From UBA472 sp041304605 (lineage in GTDB: Archaea; Thermoplasmatota; Thermoplasmata; Methanomassiliicoccales; UBA472), in contig JBFYNB010000001.1 in assembly GCA_041304605.1 (NCBI GenBank), positions 16,604-80,603 of the forward strand: a stretch of DNA of 64,000 nucleotides, given 5' to 3'. The notes under the pieces are model-generated. The model made no database searches. It worked only from the letters and a program-made list of their open reading frames with translations, and was not told where the DNA came from. Made by a program: the position numbers and the translations under genes. Below, in pieces: positions 59,793 through 64,000 of the stretch (positions are counted from its first letter, which is position 1; each line of letters begins with the position of its first letter).

Positions 59793-61040
59793 ATGACCAG
59801 TTCTTTGGTTAAGAATGCTTTAGCGAACACTAAGTACGAGAGCACGAACAATGGCAAGGCCGAGCCTGTAAAGCAGGAGCCGGCCGAGTCGAGGCCAGCG
59901 CCCGCCAAGTCCGCCATCGATGAGGACCTTGAGAAGATCGCGGCCCAGCTTGATGTCTGCATCAAGATCATCGGCTGCGGCGGTGGCGGATGCAACACCA
60001 TCAACCGCTGCTGGGAAGCCAACATAAACGGGGCCCAGCTGTGCGCCATCAACACCGACGCCAAGCACCTGCTGACCGTCAAGGCCCCGCGCAAGATCCT
60101 GATCGGAAGGAGCGCCACCCGCGGCCTGGGCGCAGGAGCCAAGCCGGAGATGGGAGAGGCGGCCGCCCGCGAGAGCGACGGCGATATCAGGGAGTTCCTT
60201 AACGGCTCCAACATCGTTTTCGTCACCGCCGGAATGGGCGGCGGAACCGGTACCGGGTCCGCTCACTACGTGGCCAGGATCGCTAAGGAGCAGGTCCGCG
60301 CGCTGACCATCGGCGTCGTGACCATGCCTTTCAAGGCCGAGGGTACCATCCGCATGGAGAACGCCCTGGACGGTCTGAACAAGATGAGGCTCATCTGCGA
60401 CACCACCATCGTCATACCGAACGACAAGCTTCTGGAGCTGGTGCCCAAGCTGCCGGTCGACGCCGCCTTCAAGGTGGCCGACGAGGTGCTCATGCAGACC
60501 ATAAAGGGTCTGACCGAGATCATCACCAAGCCCGGCCTGGTCAACCTGGACTACGCCGACATCATGACCGTCATGAACGAGGGCGGCGTGGCCTTCGTCG
60601 GAATAGGCGAAGGTAACAGTGACGAGGACGACCGCGTCAAGTCCGCGGTGCACGAGGCTCTGACGTCCCCGATGCTCGGCGAGATCGAGCTGAAGGAGGC
60701 CAAGGGCGCCCTGATCCGCGTCGTGGGCGGTCCGGACATGACAGTTGGCGAGGCCCAGCGTGTGGCCGAGATAGTCACCAACAGCGTCTCCCCCCGCGCT
60801 CGCATCATATGGGGATGCTCCATCGACCCCGAGCTGGAAGGTATAGTGAAGGTCCTGCTCATAATCACCGGCGCCAAGTCCAAGTACATCATGAGCAGCC
60901 GCGGTGCGCCTGTCAACATGCAGAGCAGCCAGCAGGGCTACCAACAGTCCTACCAGCAGCAACAGCCCCAGTACCAGCAACAGCCGTACCAGCAGCAGAG
61001 GCCGCGCAACCGGGACGACGACATAGACTTCGTACGCTGA
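59793..61040 (+). CDS. ftsZ: Cell-division GTPase FtsZ
   Basis: 415 residues. Tubulin signature GMGGGTGTGSA (about 146-156), GTP contacts GCGGGGCNTINR and INTDAKHL, and T7 loop NLDYADIMTVM. After the core, residues 376-405 are almost only Gln, Tyr, Pro and Ser. The last residues DDDIDFVR form the conserved C-terminal peptide that binds membrane anchors. About 50 N-terminal residues precede the core. AATATAAATTT at 59747 is the TATA candidate and GAGGGATG the likely ribosome-binding site. Confidence 0.96.
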   Translation: MTSSLVKNALANTKYESTNNGKAEPVKQEPAESRPAPAKSAIDEDLEKIAAQLDVCIKIIGCGGGGCNTINRCWEANINGAQLCAINTDAKHLLTVKAPRKILIGRSATRGLGAGAKPEMGEAAARESDGDIREFLNGSNIVFVTAGMGGGTGTGSAHYVARIAKEQVRALTIGVVTMPFKAEGTIRMENALDGLNKMRLICDTTIVIPNDKLLELVPKLPVDAAFKVADEVLMQTIKGLTEIITKPGLVNLDYADIMTVMNEGGVAFVGIGEGNSDEDDRVKSAVHEALTSPMLGEIELKEAKGALIRVVGGPDMTVGEAQRVAEIVTNSVSPRARIIWGCSIDPELEGIVKVLLIITGAKSKYIMSSRGAPVNMQSSQQGYQQSYQQQQPQYQQQPYQQQRPRNRDDDIDFVR

Positions 61041-61109
61041 TGCGGAGGGGGTCAACGAGGGCTGCGCCGATCGACCCGGTCACCGTCCACTGAATGTCGC
61101 CGGTGACCT

Positions 61110-63029
61110 CTAAAAGTCAAAAGCGGCGTCGCCGAAGCTGATCGCCGGGCAAGGCTCGAAGCAATCCCCGCAATGGATGCATCGAGTCGCCTCAACGCGA
61201 ACCTTCCCCTGCATCAGCACAAGTGCACCCTCTTTGCATCTGGCGATACACACTCCGCACCCGACGCATTCCTCGGCCTTAACCACCGCACGCCGAACCT
61301 TTTCCACATCTTTCTTTATTTTTTCCTGGTCCGCACCTTTAGCGGTCAGTGAACCTTCCCGGTAGACGGTGACGTTCCCGACCGAGCACCAACCCTCGTC
61401 CTTTCCCACGTCAACTTCGCCGACCATGTTCAGAACGCTGCTCACCTGTTCCAGGTCCAGGTCCCGGGAGAAGGCCCCCTCGATGCTGAACCCCAGTGTG
61501 CAAGGGGAGAAGCCGTCCTGCATCTTCAGGCGCAGGTTGCCCTCGCCGGTCCTGGGCACTTCCTTGCGCACCAGCTCGAAGCCGGGGATGTTGCGCTTCA
61601 GCTCTTCCATTACTGACGGCGGCACCCTCTTCCACCGCCAGAGGCCGTGCTCCACCCATTCCGGGCCGAGCCCCTTCCTCTCCGCGTACGCTCTCAGGAA
61701 CGCGTCCCACCTCTCGTAGGTGGGACTTGATCTCGCGACATCCAGATCGCCCATGTCCGAGGCCGGGCAGAGGAAGCAGCCAATGCGGTCCAGCCCGTTC
61801 TCGTACCAGGGGTTGTAGCTGACGCCGCTCTTGAACGTGTATAGCCAGACATGCAAAGAGGTCCACTCCTGAATGGGCGAGGCCCCGATCTGTCCGGGCG
61901 TCCACGGGTTGCGCCAGACGCGCGGTTTCGCCGAGCGCTGCTCGGATTCGTAACGTCGCTGTCCGATGAACGAAAGCACCCCGTCCGGATAGTGCTCCAC
62001 GATGGCCTTGACGGTCGGGCCGAGCTTGTTGGTCTTGCAGCACCAGCGGTAGTCCTTTCCCGGCGGCCCGAAGAACTCCAGGTTGCCGAAGAAGGCGTCC
62101 TCTTCGGCCTTCCCGAGCACCAGATCTAGGTTCAGCTCGTCCTTGAGTCGGTGAACGTAGGCCACCGTCTCCGGGAACTCCAGACCGGTATTGATGAAGA
62201 AGACCGGCAGGTTCAGGCCGGCCTCTCTTGTCAAAAGCAATGTTGCCAGGGAATCCTTTCCCCCGGAGAAGGAGACCACCTGCGGGATGTCCGCGTGCTC
62301 CTCGACGAGCTTCAAGATGAACTCCACGCCGTCCCGCACGCGCCTCTCCATGACCCTGGCGTTCGCCTCCATGGCGATGTTCCAGTCCGCCTTCGGCCTT
62401 TCCGCCGGAGGAAGGCTCCTCTCGGCCCAGCGGACCTTGACCGCCGCTCCCCGCTCAGCGTTGCGCATCTCCTCCGAGGACATGCGCGCGACACCGGTGG
62501 CAAGAGCGTTCCCTTCCGGGTCCAGGACGATGACCTCCTCGCCCTTCTGGAAATCGCCGACGACCTTGTTGACGCCGGGCGCCATGAGGCTCTGGTTCCC
62601 AAGGATCGGCTCGACCGCCCCCTGGTCGGCCCACACCAGGTTCTTGCTGGCCTTGCGGACCATCCTCGCCGCGGCCTTCACCCTGGGCAGCGCCCTCCAT
62701 CCTATGCCGAGGTCGTAGCGCATGGTGATGACGACCTCTCCGTCCGCGATGACCTCGTCCATGCGGTCCAGGGCAGGTACTTTATTGAACAGGTAAACGG
62801 AACCGTCCGGCAGAAGCGCTTCCCCGGAGCCTTCTCCGAACTGTCTGTCGACGTGCTTGCGCACAAAGTCGATATCGTGCTGGAACGCCGGTCTGGCATC
62901 ACCCGGAGGGGTCATTTCCACATGGCGGGTGCCGTTCCCGCAGCGGGCGCACTTGACGTCCTCCAGCACCGGTACGCTGCAATGATCGCACCACCGAAGG
63001 TGCATCTTCCCTAGCCGGACCTCGGCCAT
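61110..63029 (-). CDS. Zinc-ribbon / PUA / PAPS-reductase-like / ferredoxin fusion
   Basis: 639 residues with, in order: zinc ribbon (C14, C17, C27, C30), a region ending in a PUA domain (about 150-225), a PP-loop domain of the PAPS reductase family (SFSGGKDS near 255, RWCCKTNKLGP), a Cys-containing segment (GCFLCPASDMGD) and two C-terminal 4Fe-4S ferredoxin motifs (CVGCGVCIARC, CIHCGDCFEPC). The PUA domain suggests an RNA substrate, perhaps thiolation or another modification; this is inference. ATG at 63029 is about 28 nt from TATA centre CTATAAAAT (63053-63061), so leaderless. Confidence 0.85.
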   Translation of the reverse strand: MAEVRLGKMHLRWCDHCSVPVLEDVKCARCGNGTRHVEMTPPGDARPAFQHDIDFVRKHVDRQFGEGSGEALLPDGSVYLFNKVPALDRMDEVIADGEVVITMRYDLGIGWRALPRVKAAARMVRKASKNLVWADQGAVEPILGNQSLMAPGVNKVVGDFQKGEEVIVLDPEGNALATGVARMSSEEMRNAERGAAVKVRWAERSLPPAERPKADWNIAMEANARVMERRVRDGVEFILKLVEEHADIPQVVSFSGGKDSLATLLLTREAGLNLPVFFINTGLEFPETVAYVHRLKDELNLDLVLGKAEEDAFFGNLEFFGPPGKDYRWCCKTNKLGPTVKAIVEHYPDGVLSFIGQRRYESEQRSAKPRVWRNPWTPGQIGASPIQEWTSLHVWLYTFKSGVSYNPWYENGLDRIGCFLCPASDMGDLDVARSSPTYERWDAFLRAYAERKGLGPEWVEHGLWRWKRVPPSVMEELKRNIPGFELVRKEVPRTGEGNLRLKMQDGFSPCTLGFSIEGAFSRDLDLEQVSSVLNMVGEVDVGKDEGWCSVGNVTVYREGSLTAKGADQEKIKKDVEKVRRAVVKAEECVGCGVCIARCKEGALVLMQGKVRVEATRCIHCGDCFEPCPAISFGDAAFDF

Positions 63030-63173
63030 GCCTTCGGCTAGAGCAGGAACCCCTATAAAATGTATGTTCCGCCGGGAACGGGGTCCAAATGTCAATCCTG
63101 GCACTGCGTTCCGGCAAGGTGTCGGAGAATCGAAGGCTAATATAGCAGTAATTTCATCATCCCGGCTGATACC

Positions 63174-64000
63174 ATGAAAGCCACCGCGCGCACGATGGGT
63201 ATCAGCTATGCGATCCGGGAGATGCTGCTTCCTGCGAGAGAGCTGGAGAAGCAGGGTCACAAGATCACCAAGCTGCATATCGGGGACCCCAACAAGTTCG
63301 ACTTCGAAACGCCGAAACATGTAAGGGACGCCCTCTGTGCCGCCGTGGAGAAGTGCGACAACGGCTACGAGGAGTCCGAGGGCAACGCCGAGCTCAGAAG
63401 GGCCATCATCGAGAAGGAAAAGAAGAAGAACGGTATCGACCTGGACCTGAAGGACATGGTCGTGACCTCCGGGGTGACCGAGGCGCTGCAGATGATATGT
63501 GCCGCCACCATCGACCCGGGCGACGAGGCGCTGGTCCCCGGTCCGAGCTACGTCTCCTATTTGGAGTTCCCCAAGTTCTTCGGAGGCAAGGCCGTAACCT
63601 ACCGCACCATCGAGGAGGAGGGCTGGCAGCCGGACATCGATGACCTGAGGAAGAAGATCACCCCTCACACCAAGTTCATTGCCGTCATCAACCCCAACAA
63701 CCCCACCGGGGCGGTCTACAGCGAGAAGAGGCTGAAGGAGATCGCCGACCTGGCCGGGGAGTACGGGCTCTTCCTCATCTCGGACGAGATATACGACCTG
63801 ATGACCTTCGAGGGGGAGCACCATTCCCCCGCGTCATTGGCCAAGGACGTGCCGACCATCCTGGTGAACGGTTTCTCCAAGGTGGACCTTCTTCCGGGCT
63901 GGAGGTTGGGTTATGCGGCCTTCCACGACACCACCGGCCAGCTTGACGAGATCGAGGAGGCGGTGCACAAGCAGGCCCGTCTCCGCCTTTGCGCCAACGC
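63174..64000 (+). CDS. Class I aminotransferase, 3' truncated by window end
   Basis: About 276 residues visible. HIGDPNKFDFETPKHV, VTSGVTEAL, INPNNPTGAVYSE, SDEIYDLMTF and the PLP-binding lysine in GFSKVDLLPGWRLGY mark an aspartate/alanine-type aminotransferase. CTAATATAG at 63137-63145 lies about 32 nt before the ATG at 63174. Substrate cannot be set from the sequence. Confidence 0.88.
   Translation, partial: MKATARTMGISYAIREMLLPARELEKQGHKITKLHIGDPNKFDFETPKHVRDALCAAVEKCDNGYEESEGNAELRRAIIEKEKKKNGIDLDLKDMVVTSGVTEALQMICAATIDPGDEALVPGPSYVSYLEFPKFFGGKAVTYRTIEEEGWQPDIDDLRKKITPHTKFIAVINPNNPTGAVYSEKRLKEIADLAGEYGLFLISDEIYDLMTFEGEHHSPASLAKDVPTILVNGFSKVDLLPGWRLGYAAFHDTTGQLDEIEEAVHKQARLRLCAN

Noticed and set aside
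59820..61055. Long minus-strand ORF (411 codons) opposite ftsZ
   Set aside because: Shadow of ftsZ in a high-GC genome; composition is His/Val/Gly-biased with no family motif.
63030..63824. Upstream extension of the PAPS-reductase fusion to 904 residues
   Set aside because: The extra part lies antisense to the aminotransferase gene and upstream of the TATA box of the fusion gene.
1..64000. CRISPR arrays, insertion sequences, rRNA genes
   Set aside because: No regularly spaced repeats, transposase genes, terminal inverted repeats or rRNA-like sequence were found.

Overview
The window is archaeal chromosome, about 60% GC and densely coded on both strands. Archaeal genes include L10e (uL16), RNase P component 4, Dph2, archaeal-type ThrRS and MetRS, ABCE1, ThiN, long-type FKBP and preQ0/archaeosine genes. 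Several promoters are a TATA box about 26 nt upstream of a start codon. The MtxX (methanogenesis marker 4) gene, an F420H2-oxidase-type flavodiiron protein and a monofunctional CODH suggest a methanogen-related euryarchaeote. The high GC, bacterial-type SerRS and FtsZ would fit Thermoplasmata/Methanomassiliicoccales. That placement is inference and no 16S gene is present.

Layout. 1-7.6 kb: end of a lamin-tail-domain surface protein, a small acidic protein, an RNA/translation operon on the minus strand (GNAT, RNase P component 4, YhbY, serS), divergent L10e, a cation/H+ antiporter and dph2. 7.6-11.9 kb: an adenylate-forming ligase, mtxX and queD-queC-queE (preQ0 synthesis). 11.9-17.3 kb: leuA-leuC-leuD-leuB, preceded by a short leader ORF rich in Ile/Val/Leu codons, then an exported acetolactate decarboxylase. 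17.3-24.5 kb: two GT4 glycosyltransferases, thrS, a membrane-anchored FKBP, a VTT/DedA-like protein and thiDN. 24.5-37 kb: arginine biosynthesis in two blocks (argG-argH minus; argC-argJ-argB-argD plus) around an MFS transporter, followed by a Cache-domain protein, an ACT-domain protein, a class III aminotransferase and a cupin. 37-46 kb: tRNA-Thr(TGT), an acetate-uptake (YaaH) family protein, M42 aminopeptidase, HNH nuclease, long FKBP, tRNA-Arg(CCT), MscS channel, an MBL hydrolase, an AlkD-like repair protein and amt-glnK. 46-55 kb: DGC protein, Lpd-like oxidoreductase, PHP phosphoesterase, a 39-aa desulforedoxin with fprA, ABCE1 and cooS-cooC. 55-64 kb: metG, a second PHP protein, a Roadblock protein, a HEAT-like protein, ftsZ, a zinc-ribbon/PUA/PAPS-reductase/ferredoxin fusion and the start of an aminotransferase.

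The strongest candidate for something new is the leuA leader. A promoter-proximal ORF encodes MTMSIIIIVDGHGLLRA, with a good ribosome-binding site. Flanking RNA segments can form two mutually exclusive pairings, one of which would cover the region just before leuA. This resembles bacterial branched-chain leader-peptide control but lies in an archaeal leader. Other leads are a shared 18-bp box upstream of both arginine promoters, a palindrome overlapping the promoter of the ACT-domain gene, a palindrome upstream of amt-glnK, and several divergent gene pairs that appear to share one TATA element. No CRISPR arrays, IS elements or rRNA genes were seen, and no intergenic stretch exceeds 300 bases.
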